The position numbers and the translations under genes were made by a program. From a bacterium (lineage in GTDB: Bacteria > SZUA-79 > Acidulodesulfobacterales > Acidulodesulfobacteraceae): DNA of 16,487 bases. The DNA is taken from NCBI GenBank assembly GCA_021806125.1, contig JAJZYC010000016.1, forward strand, positions 1 through 16,487, given 5' to 3'. Each line of letters begins with the position of its first letter. Within the stretch, counting starts at the first letter, position 1. Positions 1 through 6,910 of this stretch are shown in pieces. Under the pieces are notes generated by a model that searched no databases, was not told where the DNA came from, and saw nothing but the letters and a program-made list of their open reading frames with translations.

Positions 1-4
1 CATA

Positions 5-57
5 TTTTGTCATTGCGAGCGCAGCGAAGCAATCTCGATGCCGGCATAATGACAAAA
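5..57. repeat. Dispersed palindromic repeat unit abutting kdsC
   Basis: A 10-bp perfect inverted repeat, TTTTGTCATT at 5-14 and AATGACAAAA at 48-57, encloses CATTGCGAGCGCAGCGAAGC (11-30) followed by AATCTC. That core resembles a short intergenic repeat found in many unrelated bacterial genomes. Inner arms ATTGC (12-16) and GCAAT (29-33) can also pair. The last base of the right arm is the A of the kdsC ATG. The frames ending at kdsC ATG57 and at TGA 58-60 both stay open to the window edge through the repeat. Recognition of the family is from memory; the inverted repeat is seen directly. Confidence 0.7.
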
Positions 58-569
58 TGAAAAAACTTAATTTTAAAGATATAGAAATTTTAGTTTTCGA
101 CGTTGACGGGATTTTAACCGATGGAAAAATATATTTATCGGAAAACGGGGTCGAGACGAAAACATTTTTCGCGCACGACGGCGCAGGAATGAAGTTGGCT
201 AAAAAATTAGGGCTTAAAATAGGCATGATTTCGGCAAGAACGAGTAACGCCGCCTCCATAAGGGCGAAAGAACTCGGCGCCGATTTTTATATAGAAGGAT
301 GCAAAGAAAAATATAATGCTTTAAAACCGCTGTTGAAAGAATATAATATCGGCGTAAAAAATTTATTTTACATGGGAGACGATATAGTCGATATCGAACT
401 TTTAAAGTTAGCCGCGGTTTCCGCTACCGTTCCTAATGCGCCGGAATATGTGAAGATTTGTGCGGATATCGTAACGGTTAAGGCCGGCGGATGCGGAGCG
501 GTAAGAGAGGTCTGCGATACGATTCTGCAGGAAAAAGGGCTTCTTACGAATTTTTTAAATAAATTATAG
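57..569 (+). CDS. kdsC: KdsC-type 3-deoxy-D-manno-octulosonate 8-phosphate phosphatase (HAD family)
   Basis: Cytoplasmic HAD phosphatase that removes phosphate from Kdo 8-phosphate, the last step before Kdo is activated for LPS inner-core synthesis. At 170 residues it is the usual size of the small capless C0 HAD enzymes. Motif I is DVDGILTDG at 15-23, with D15 and D17 as nucleophile and acid/base. Motif II is the ISAR stretch near S59, a lysine lies at K85 in motif III, and GDD is at 107-109. The C-terminal GGCGAVREVCD stretch is typical of KdsC. ATG57 is the only ATG, GTG or TTG in this frame back to the window edge, and it lies at the end of a repeat with no Shine-Dalgarno sequence. Translation is therefore probably leaderless or coupled to an upstream gene. 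It heads the tight kdsC-lptC-lptA-lptB cluster. A related sugar-phosphate phosphatase is possible but unlikely in this context. Confidence 0.92.
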   Translation: MKKLNFKDIEILVFDVDGILTDGKIYLSENGVETKTFFAHDGAGMKLAKKLGLKIGMISARTSNAASIRAKELGADFYIEGCKEKYNALKPLLKEYNIGVKNLFYMGDDIVDIELLKLAAVSATVPNAPEYVKICADIVTVKAGGCGAVREVCDTILQEKGLLTNFLNKL

Positions 570-572
570 ATT

Positions 573-1154
573 ATGCCGCTGGACCGTAAAATTTTAAGAA
601 GGGCCTCCCTTATATTAGGACTCGGCTTTTTAGCCGTTCTGGGTTTTTTTTTGTTTCTGCATTATATGCATAACAATAAAGGACTTTTGGGCTTTAAAAT
701 ATCTAAGGGCTATATAAGCCTTAAAAAAATAGATTATAAATTTTTTAAAAAAGGCGTACTTGCCTATGAAATATTTGCCGACAGTTTAAATTACCGCTCT
801 CAGAAAAAGAATATTATTAAACTGAATGCTGTTAAGGTTTATATTTACGCAAAAAATAAAAAACCTGCGTTTATTATTACCGGAAAATCGGGAAGATTGA
901 ATTCGGTTTCCAAAAATGTGATAATTTCCGGAGGCGTTATAATAAAAAGTTCAAAAGGGGCATATATGAAAACCGGCATAATCGACTATTTTGCTAAAGA
1001 CGATAAAATCGTAGCTCCGGATTATATGGAAATTAAGGGAAAAAACTATTTTATTTCAGGGAACGGACTTATTTTCTACGTTAAAAAAAATATTTTTATT
1101 TTACAAAAAAACGTACATTTTTTATCCGATAATTCGGGCGAGGTGGCTAAGTGA
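573..1154 (+). CDS. lptC: LPS export inner-membrane tether LptC
   Basis: Bitopic inner-membrane protein that takes LPS from the LptB2FG extractor and passes it to LptA across the periplasm. It has 193 residues, the normal family length, with one N-terminal membrane helix at about 11-32 after a basic start. The rest is a beta-rich periplasmic domain with the alternating I/K/G pattern of the LptC/LptA jellyroll (for example GRLNSVSKNVIISGGVIIKS). Sequence conservation is low, as usual for LptC, so the call leans on topology and position between kdsC and lptA. The start lies 3 bp after the kdsC stop and the stop overlaps the lptA GTG, which suggests translational coupling. The helix is encoded through a run of nine T (644-652), and eight A lie near the 3' end (1083-1090). 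Confidence 0.88.
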   Translation: MPLDRKILRRASLILGLGFLAVLGFFLFLHYMHNNKGLLGFKISKGYISLKKIDYKFFKKGVLAYEIFADSLNYRSQKKNIIKLNAVKVYIYAKNKKPAFIITGKSGRLNSVSKNVIISGGVIIKSSKGAYMKTGIIDYFAKDDKIVAPDYMEIKGKNYFISGNGLIFYVKKNIFILQKNVHFLSDNSGEVAK

Positions 1155-1687
1155 AGATAAAACCGCATTTTTTAATTTTAACCGTTTTTTTATTCTCCGT
1201 TTTTTTATTACAGGCAAACGGCTATTGCTCCGCCAAACCTAAAACTCAATCCAAAACGGACATAACGTCGGACTCTTTAACGGTAAACAATAAAAAGAAT
1301 ACAGCCGTATTTACTGGACACGTCGTCGCAATCAAAGGCAGGCTGAAAATTTTATCGTCGGCGCTGAAAGTTATATATACAAAAAAAAATAAAATAAAGA
1401 TGCTTATAGCAACCGGAAACGTTCATATCATTAAAGGAAAGGACAATATTACGGGCGGCAGGGCGGTTTATTACGATAAAAAAAAGATTGCGGTAATAAC
1501 CGAAAATCCGGTAGCATTTGAGGGGAAAAATAAAATAGCCGGAAAAGAAATAACGATTAATTTTAAAACCGGAATATCTACCGTTATAGGCGGTAAAAAA
1601 AGAGTCAACGCGGTAGTTTATTCGAATAAGTCTTTAACCGTTCAAAAACCTTCGGCTAAAAATAAAAAAGAGAAAAATAATAAATGA
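1151..1687 (+). CDS. lptA: LPS transport periplasmic bridge protein LptA (OstA-like)
   Basis: Periplasmic protein whose stacked beta-jellyroll units form the bridge that carries LPS from LptC to LptD at the outer membrane. It is 178 residues long. A signal peptide (KIKPH followed by a hydrophobic core at about 7-22, with likely cleavage near the YCSA segment) precedes an OstA-like domain at about 36-150. Recognisable strands are ITSDSLTVNNKKNTAVFTG and ATGNVHIIKGKDNITGGRA, close to the family pattern of a D-S-L repeat followed by a G-N-V repeat. The tail from about 160 is lysine and asparagine rich and probably disordered. The start is GTG inside a GTGA overlap with lptC, and the stop sits in an ATGA overlap with lptB. 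Confidence 0.92.
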   Translation: MKIKPHFLILTVFLFSVFLLQANGYCSAKPKTQSKTDITSDSLTVNNKKNTAVFTGHVVAIKGRLKILSSALKVIYTKKNKIKMLIATGNVHIIKGKDNITGGRAVYYDKKKIAVITENPVAFEGKNKIAGKEITINFKTGISTVIGGKKRVNAVVYSNKSLTVQKPSAKNKKEKNNK

Positions 1688-2406
1688 TAAAGGTCCTGAA
1701 TTTAATAAAGAGATTTAAGAAAAGGGCGGTGGTTAACGGCGTTTCGCTCGAGATTAAACCCGGCGAAATAACCGGTCTTTTAGGCCCTAACGGCGCCGGT
1801 AAGACCACGACGTTCAATATGATTTCGGGCATGTTAAAGCCGGACGGAGGCTCTATATTTTTAGGCGATGCCGAAATTACCGGACTGCCGATGTATAAAA
1901 GAGCCAGACTCGGCATAGGCTATCTTCCGCAGGAAACTTCGGTGTTTAGAAAGCTTACCACGGAACAGAACCTTACGGCTATTTTTGAGCTGTTGAAAAT
2001 ACCGGCCAAGGAAATGAACCTCAGGCTCGACGAATTGGTGGAAAAGTTCGGACTTGAAAAGGTCAGGAAGTCTCCGGTTATGAGTTTATCCGGAGGAGAA
2101 AGGAGAAGGGTGGAGGTTGCGAGGTCGCTCATTCTTTCTCCGAAGTTCATTCTGCTGGACGAGCCGTTTTCGGGAATAGACCCCATAGCCGTCGAAGATA
2201 TGCAGGATATTCTTACGGATTTAAGAAACGATTCCATAGGAATACTTATAACCGACCATAATGTAAGAGAGGCTTTGAGAATATGCAACAGCGCCTATAT
2301 AATCAACGACGGAAAAATTATAGAAAAAGGCTCTCCGTCCCATATTATTTCCAGTTCCATAGTAAAGAGATTTTTCCTCGGAGAAAAGTTTAATTTGGGT
2401 ATCTGA
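1684..2406 (+). CDS. lptB: LPS export ABC transporter ATPase LptB
   Basis: Cytoplasmic ATPase that, as a dimer with LptF and LptG, powers extraction of LPS from the inner membrane. The 240-residue length is standard. Visible motifs are Walker A GPNGAGKTT (34-42), Q-loop Q83, signature LSGGERRRVEVAR (135-147), Walker B FILLDEP (155-161) with catalytic E160, D-loop near 164-167 and H-loop H192. The LSGGERRRVE form of the signature and the direct link to lptC-lptA separate it from branched-chain amino-acid transporter ATPases of the same superfamily. The start overlaps the lptA stop by 4 bp. A probable rpoN promoter begins inside its last codons. Its permease partners lptF and lptG are encoded about 10 kb downstream. 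Confidence 0.97.
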   Translation: MIKVLNLIKRFKKRAVVNGVSLEIKPGEITGLLGPNGAGKTTTFNMISGMLKPDGGSIFLGDAEITGLPMYKRARLGIGYLPQETSVFRKLTTEQNLTAIFELLKIPAKEMNLRLDELVEKFGLEKVRKSPVMSLSGGERRRVEVARSLILSPKFILLDEPFSGIDPIAVEDMQDILTDLRNDSIGILITDHNVREALRICNSAYIINDGKIIEKGSPSHIISSSIVKRFFLGEKFNLGI

Positions 2407-2423
2407 GCCGAATGTTATATAAT
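2395..2423 (+). promoter_or_regulatory. Candidate sigma-70 promoter for rpoN
   Basis: TTGGGT at 2395-2400, inside the end of lptB, lies 17 bp ahead of a perfect TATAAT at 2418-2423. The 3' flank is almost pure A/T. The -35 box matches only the TTG of the consensus. Transcription would start near 2430, leaving a leader of about 50 nt before rpoN. Such A/T-rich DNA produces TATAAT by chance, so the call is moderate. Confidence 0.4.
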
Positions 2424-2481
2424 AATATATAAATATATTTAATATATTAACTATTTCTATTTTATTTTTTCGGAGTTTTGT

Positions 2482-3963
2482 ATGAGCGGTATGGAATTAA
2501 GGCAAAATCTGAAGCTGTCCCAGCAGTTGGTTATGACCCCGCGCCTTCAGCTTGCCATTAAAATGCTGGCGCTAAACAATATCGAACTTTCCGATATGGT
2601 CAAGCAGGAAATTTTGGAAAATCCCATACTTGACCAGGAAACTGCCGGAGCAAAGAACGAAGAAGACGCCGAAAGCGAAAATTTTACGCCGGCAAACGAA
2701 GCAGTGCCCGATACCGGCGGAGCTATAGCGGAAGCGGAAGACGGATTTAAGGAAATTGCCCAATACTTAGTCAATTATAACGAACAGTTTGTCGATTTAT
2801 CAAAGGACGACGGCAGTTACGGCGGGTCCGATAAAAATTATTTAGAATACAAGCTGGAAAATAGTTTTTATGCCGGCAAAACCCTTTACGAGCATTTAAT
2901 GGAGCAGGTGAGAACGGGAGATTTTTCCGATAAGGAAATTTTGCTTGCAGGATATATAGCGGGCAATCTGGATTCCAAAGGACTGCTTGCCGTCTCTAGG
3001 CATGACCTTGAGGATTTTGCGGTAAATGCCGGGGTGCCGGATAACTTTAAAACGTTTGTCGCCGGTACTCTTAATAAAATAAACATGCTTGAGCCTGTCG
3101 GTCTCGCCGCCGAAAATACGTTATCGAGCCTGTTGCTCCAGGCCGGCTATTATTTTAAAGACGACGCCCTGCTTAAGGACATAATTGAAAAATACCTGAA
3201 AGAAGTAGCAAATAAAAATTATCAAAAAATATCCAAAGAAACGGGAAAAAGTATAAAGGATGTTTTAAGTTCGATAGAAAATCTCAGAAAATTAAACCCG
3301 AACCCTGCGGCTAATTTCAGCAGGGAAGAACCCCGCTACATAGTCCCCGACCTGTTTTTAAAAAAAGAGGGCGGGCGCTACGTCGTGTTTATGGACGATA
3401 ATTCTATTCCTCAAATTAGAATAAACGGCTATTATAAAAAAATTATAAGCGGAGAGATCGAAGTATCCGGCGATATGAAAAGCTACGCTGAAGAAAGATT
3501 TAAGTCGGCTTTATGGCTTATGAAGAGCATAGATACCAGAAAAGAAACAATTTTAAATATTGCGCAAAAAATAGTCGATAAACAAACGGAATATTTTAAT
3601 AAAGGCGTCGGGAACCTAAAGCCTTTAATTTTAAAAGATATAGCCGAAGAGCTTAATATTCACGAATCTACGGTATCGAGAGCGACGGCCAATAAATATT
3701 TAAGCACGCATATCGGCGTTTTCGAGCTGAAGGATTTTTTTACGGGAGCGTCGTACGGGGCATCTTCTTCGGAAAACGTTATGACGAGGATAAAAGCTAT
3801 TATAGATTCCGAAAATTCGTCGGGTAAAATTTTCAGGGACAACGAGATAACCGCTCTGCTTAAAAAACAGGGAATCACGATAGCCAGAAGGACTATTGCG
3901 AAATACAGGGAAATTATGAACATACCCCCGTCAAACATCAGAAGCAAGGGAATAAAATTATAA
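2482..3963 (+). CDS. rpoN: RNA polymerase sigma-54 factor RpoN
   Basis: Alternative sigma factor that directs core polymerase to -24/-12 promoters opened by AAA+ activators. The 493 residues follow the family layout. Region I (1-51) has the Q-rich LKLSQQLVMTPRLQLAIK activator-contact segment. An acidic region II covers about 52-95. The core-binding domain spans about 110-300, including LEPVGLAAENT. The C-terminal DNA-binding part has the helix-turn-helix around ESTVSRATANKY and the RpoN box ARRTIAKYRE at 468-477. ATG2482 is preceded by CGGAG at 2471-2475, so it is preferred to the internal ATG at 2491. The gene sits 75 bp after lptB and before hpf, a common proteobacterial order. I found no convincing sigma-54 promoter in this window, so its targets lie elsewhere. 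Confidence 0.97.
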   Translation: MSGMELRQNLKLSQQLVMTPRLQLAIKMLALNNIELSDMVKQEILENPILDQETAGAKNEEDAESENFTPANEAVPDTGGAIAEAEDGFKEIAQYLVNYNEQFVDLSKDDGSYGGSDKNYLEYKLENSFYAGKTLYEHLMEQVRTGDFSDKEILLAGYIAGNLDSKGLLAVSRHDLEDFAVNAGVPDNFKTFVAGTLNKINMLEPVGLAAENTLSSLLLQAGYYFKDDALLKDIIEKYLKEVANKNYQKISKETGKSIKDVLSSIENLRKLNPNPAANFSREEPRYIVPDLFLKKEGGRYVVFMDDNSIPQIRINGYYKKIISGEIEVSGDMKSYAEERFKSALWLMKSIDTRKETILNIAQKIVDKQTEYFNKGVGNLKPLILKDIAEELNIHESTVSRATANKYLSTHIGVFELKDFFTGASYGASSSENVMTRIKAIIDSENSSGKIFRDNEITALLKKQGITIARRTIAKYREIMNIPPSNIRSKGIKL

Positions 3964-3999
3964 TTATATAAAAATAATAACAAATTAAAATCGATTAAT

Positions 4000-4176
4000 T
4001 AACTGTCCAAAATTGCCGATAGAAAATTTTAATTCTGGATTCCTGCTTACGCAGGAATGACTTTGCAGGTTTTAAGTTCTTCACCCAACGGGTGTCATTC
4101 ACGCGTAGGCGGGAATCCAGTGTTTATATAACTTTAATGCCATTTTAACGGTTTTTATCGGCAATTTTGGGTAACT
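4000..4176. mobile_element. MITE-like palindromic element between rpoN and hpf
   Basis: A 15-bp perfect inverted repeat, CCAAAATTGCCGATA at 4007-4021 and its complement at 4156-4170, bounds a non-coding stretch. It is flanked by the direct repeat TAACT at 4000-4004 and 4172-4176, which looks like a target-site duplication. Inside lies a second inverted repeat, 27-bp arms at 4035-4061 and 4094-4120 pairing at 23 of 27 positions. Its CTGGATTCC / GGAATCCAG ends resemble a widespread bacterial intergenic repeat. The left inner arm folds alone (ATTCCTGC 4039-4046 with GCAGGAAT 4051-4058), and CACCC 4082-4086 pairs with GGGTG 4090-4094 at the centre. No transposase gene is nearby, so it would be non-autonomous. 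A hpf leader structure is the alternative reading. Confidence 0.6.
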
Positions 4177-4195
4177 AAAAAGGGAGAGTGAACAG

Positions 4196-4720
4196 ATGAA
4201 CATTGCGGTTACTTTTAAGCATATCGATTCGAGCGACGCTATAAGAAAATATGCCGAATCGAAGGTTTTGAAACTCGAAAAATATTTAAATAATATTCTG
4301 GAGGCCCACGTTACTTTAAGCATAGAACGCGTTGACCACAAAGAATCGGGCGTTGCCCAGATTAAACTGTCGGCTAAAAACCTTAACGTTAACGCGGAGG
4401 AAAAATCCGCAGATATTTACAGCGCTATAGACCTCTTATTGGAAAAGGTGGAGGCGCAGATTAAAAAACATAAAGAAAAGATAAGAAGAAAAGAACACGC
4501 AGAGGAAGGCGCAGGCGCAGCCGAGCCGGATGAGGACGTTTCCAATCTTGAAGTAAAAGACGATTACGAAAGACAGCCTCTCAGCGTTAAAGAAGCTTTG
4601 CATAAATTAGAAAAAAGAAATAAAGATTTCATAATTTTTAAAGATAAAGAATCTTCTAAAATATCTTTTATTTTTAGGGGAGAAGACGGGGGGTTTTCGT
4701 TAATTACGCCCGAATTGTAA
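4196..4720 (+). CDS. hpf: Ribosome hibernation promoting factor, long form (HPF / sigma-54 modulation family)
   Basis: Cytoplasmic ribosome-associated protein that occupies the decoding channel of idle 30S subunits. Long forms also join two ribosomes into 100S dimers through their C-terminal domain. Residues 1-100 form the S30AE domain (MNIAVTFKHIDSSDAIRKYA, with the basic helix QIKKHKEKIRRKEH at the end). A linker rich in E, A and D covers about 101-120. Residues about 122-174 match the long-form dimerisation domain, from RQPLSVKEALHKLE to SFIFRGEDGGFSLITPEL. The 174-residue length places it in the long class rather than the short enteric HPF/YfiA class. ATG4196 has a good ribosome site, GGGAG at 4182-4186. 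The coding start is 20 bp downstream of the MITE-like element, so the element could affect its expression. rapZ starts 6 bp after its stop. Confidence 0.93.
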   Translation: MNIAVTFKHIDSSDAIRKYAESKVLKLEKYLNNILEAHVTLSIERVDHKESGVAQIKLSAKNLNVNAEEKSADIYSAIDLLLEKVEAQIKKHKEKIRRKEHAEEGAGAAEPDEDVSNLEVKDDYERQPLSVKEALHKLEKRNKDFIIFKDKESSKISFIFRGEDGGFSLITPEL

Positions 4721-4726
4721 GAAAAT

Positions 4727-5590
4727 ATGGAAAAACCCAATATAATATTAGTCAGCGGGATTTCCGGTTCGGGGAAGTCGTCGGCGTTAAAAATTTTTGA
4801 AGACAAAGGTTTTTTTTGCGTAGATAATATGCCAATGCTTCTTTTGCCTAAATTTTTCGAATTAGGTTTGTCGGCGAGGCTGAAGAATATACTTTTTGTC
4901 GTCGATATAAGGGAAAAAAGTTTTTTAGGCGAGTTAGAAAATTATATTAAATTTTTAAAACGCCGGTCGGGATTTTTTAAATTTATTTTTTTCGACGCAA
5001 GAGACGACATAGTCATAAGGAGATATTCCGAAACCCGAAGAAAGCATCCTTTATCGGGAAGCGACATATCCTCCGCGGTTAAAAAAGAGCGCAGGCTTCT
5101 TAAAAAAGCAAAAACGGCCGCAGATGCGGTTATAGACACTTCCGATATTAAAATCCACGAACTTGAGCATATCTTATCTTCGCATTTAGAAGGGCTTATA
5201 TTTCCCGTTTCATTTTCCGTTAAAATAATTTCATTCGGTTTTAAATACGGTCTGCCGCTAGAGGCGGACACCGTTTTCGACGCAAGATTTCTTCCGAACC
5301 CATTTTTCGTAGAGCCTTTAAAAGGTTTGACCGGCATCGATACCGAAATAGCCGATTATATGTTTTCTTTTAAAGAATCCAAAGAATTTATAAAACGTAT
5401 AGCCGATTTTTTAGTTTTTACCCTGCCTCTTTACAGGAGGGAAAACAAATCTTATTTTACCGCCGGAATAGGCTGTACCGGAGGCGTCCACAGGTCTGTT
5501 TTCGTAGTCGAAGAATTAAAAAAAAGGCTCGGTAGCATTAACGACGAATACGGAATATCGTATTTGCACAGAGACATTCAAAAACAATAA
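4727..5590 (+). CDS. rapZ: RNase adapter / nucleotide-binding protein RapZ (YvcJ family)
   Basis: P-loop protein of the RapZ/YvcJ family. In enteric bacteria RapZ senses glucosamine-6-phosphate and presents the small RNA GlmZ to RNase E, tuning supply of amino sugar for peptidoglycan and LPS. In other lineages the role is less defined. The 287 residues are standard. Walker A is GISGSGKS at 11-18. VDNMP lies at about 32-36, the family FFDARDD...RRYSETRRKHPL segment at about 85-108, and a second nucleotide-site aspartate lies in the VIDTSD stretch. The C-terminal sensor/RNA-binding domain has GCTGGVHRSV and ends with HRDI. The GGVHRS motif differs from the enteric GGKHRS at one position. The gene follows hpf by 6 bp and is the last of the run; no hprK, ptsN or ptsH is next to it. 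Confidence 0.95.
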   Translation: MEKPNIILVSGISGSGKSSALKIFEDKGFFCVDNMPMLLLPKFFELGLSARLKNILFVVDIREKSFLGELENYIKFLKRRSGFFKFIFFDARDDIVIRRYSETRRKHPLSGSDISSAVKKERRLLKKAKTAADAVIDTSDIKIHELEHILSSHLEGLIFPVSFSVKIISFGFKYGLPLEADTVFDARFLPNPFFVEPLKGLTGIDTEIADYMFSFKESKEFIKRIADFLVFTLPLYRRENKSYFTAGIGCTGGVHRSVFVVEELKKRLGSINDEYGISYLHRDIQKQ

Positions 5591-5595
5591 ATAAA

Positions 5596-5624
5596 TTGAC
5601 CTTGAGGCGTATTTATTATATTAT
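5596..5624 (+). promoter_or_regulatory. Sigma-70 promoter for metK-ahcY
   Basis: TTGACC at 5596-5601 (5 of 6 matches to TTGACA) is followed after 17 bp by TATTAT at 5619-5624 (5 of 6 matches to TATAAT). Transcription would begin near 5631 and give a leader of about 40 nt with the ribosome site AAAAGGTGA at 5656-5664. It lies in the 80-bp gap after rapZ. The leader is too short for a SAM or SAH riboswitch. Confidence 0.6.
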
Positions 5625-5670
5625 ATAACTAAATATATTTATTTTTCTAATTTTTAAAAGGTGAATTATC

Positions 5671-6864
5671 ATGAACAATAAAAAATCTAGTTTTATTTTT
5701 ACGTCCGAGTCGGTAACCGAAGGCCATCCTGATAAAATTTGCGATAAAATATCCGATTCTATCCTTGATGCTTTTATAGCGCAGGATAAATATTCCAAAG
5801 TCGCCCTTGAAACTATGGTGACGACCGGGCTTGTAGCCATTGCCGGCGAGGTTTCGTCCAACGGTTCGGTAAATTATCAGGATATAATAAGAAACGTTAT
5901 AAAAGAAATAGGATACGACGATTCGTCAATAGGTTTCGATTATAAAAGCTGCGGGATAATAGCGGCCGTCGGTAAACAGTCTTCCGATATAAGAATGGGC
6001 GTCGAAAGGGAAAAAGACGAAGACCAGGGTGCCGGCGACCAGGGGCTGATGTTCGGATACGCCACGTCGGAAACGGAAGATTTTATGCCTGCTCCTATAT
6101 ATTACGCACATAAATTAACGAAAAGACTTGCAGAGGTTAGAAAAACCGGCGTTCTGGATTTTATAAGACCGGACGGTAAATCCCAAGTTTCCGTCAGATA
6201 CGTAAACGGCGAACCGGATAAAATTACTTCCATAGTTCTTTCCACCCAGCATACGGAGTCGGTATCGCAGGAAAAACTTAAGGATGCCGTAATTTCCGAA
6301 GTTATAGGCAAGACTATACCTGCGGAACTTATGGATAAAGATACTAAATTTTTTATAAACCCTACGGGGCGTTTTGTCATAGGCGGCCCTAACGGCGACA
6401 CCGGGCTTACCGGAAGAAAAATAATAGTCGATACATACGGTGGAATGGGCAGGCACGGCGGAGGAGCTTTTTCGGGAAAGGACCCTTCAAAAGTCGATAG
6501 AAGCGGTTCCTATATGGCAAGATTTATAGCTAAAAACGTGGTCGGCAGCGGCGTAGCTAAAAAATGCGAAGTTCAGGTAGCATACGCCATAGGCGTCGCC
6601 GAACCGGTTTCTGTTATGGCAAATACTTTCGGTACGGGAATTTATCCCGACGAAGCTATTTCGCTGGCTATTTGTAAAGTTTTTAGTTTAAAGCCTTATA
6701 ACATCGTTAAAACCCTTGACCTTTTAAGGCCTATTTATGCTAAGACATCCAACTACGGACACTTCGGAAGATTCGACGACGATTTCGTATGGGAAAAACT
6801 TAATAAAATCGAAGAAATCAAGAAAGAGGCTCAGAGCTTAAGCAAAACTAAAGAATTCGTATAA
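5671..6864 (+). CDS. metK: S-adenosylmethionine synthetase MetK
   Basis: Cytoplasmic enzyme that makes S-adenosylmethionine from methionine and ATP, releasing phosphate and pyrophosphate. The 397 residues match the family. The substrate loop GHPDK is at 18-22, the ATP-binding GAGDQG hexapeptide at 120-125, and the P-loop-like GGGAFSGKDPSKVDRSG stretch at about 263-279. The GGPNGDTGLTGRK segment just before it and the late HFGR motif are also typical. No active-site change is evident. It has a strong promoter, a clear ribosome site, and ahcY 46 bp downstream. The pair covers both ends of the methyl cycle, formation of the methyl donor and removal of its inhibitory by-product. Confidence 0.98.
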   Translation: MNNKKSSFIFTSESVTEGHPDKICDKISDSILDAFIAQDKYSKVALETMVTTGLVAIAGEVSSNGSVNYQDIIRNVIKEIGYDDSSIGFDYKSCGIIAAVGKQSSDIRMGVEREKDEDQGAGDQGLMFGYATSETEDFMPAPIYYAHKLTKRLAEVRKTGVLDFIRPDGKSQVSVRYVNGEPDKITSIVLSTQHTESVSQEKLKDAVISEVIGKTIPAELMDKDTKFFINPTGRFVIGGPNGDTGLTGRKIIVDTYGGMGRHGGGAFSGKDPSKVDRSGSYMARFIAKNVVGSGVAKKCEVQVAYAIGVAEPVSVMANTFGTGIYPDEAISLAICKVFSLKPYNIVKTLDLLRPIYAKTSNYGHFGRFDDDFVWEKLNKIEEIKKEAQSLSKTKEFV

Positions 6865-6910
6865 AAGTTCGACTATATTAATTTATATAATAATAAATCT
6901 GGAGATTTAA

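Noticed and set aside
1920..2288. Antisense open frame over lptB, and similar long antisense frames over rpoN, metK, ahcY and nadC
   Set aside because: They mirror the codon structure of well-recognised genes, lack ribosome sites and show no family motif.
4007..4170. Rho-independent terminator of rpoN
   Set aside because: The outer arms are 134 bases apart and no T run follows the right arm on the plus strand or the left arm on the minus strand; terminal repeats and TAACT duplication fit a mobile element better.
5591..5670. SAM or SAH riboswitch ahead of metK
   Set aside because: After the promoter only about 40 nt of leader remain, with no multi-helix pattern; too short for known SAM-I, SAM-II or SAH folds.
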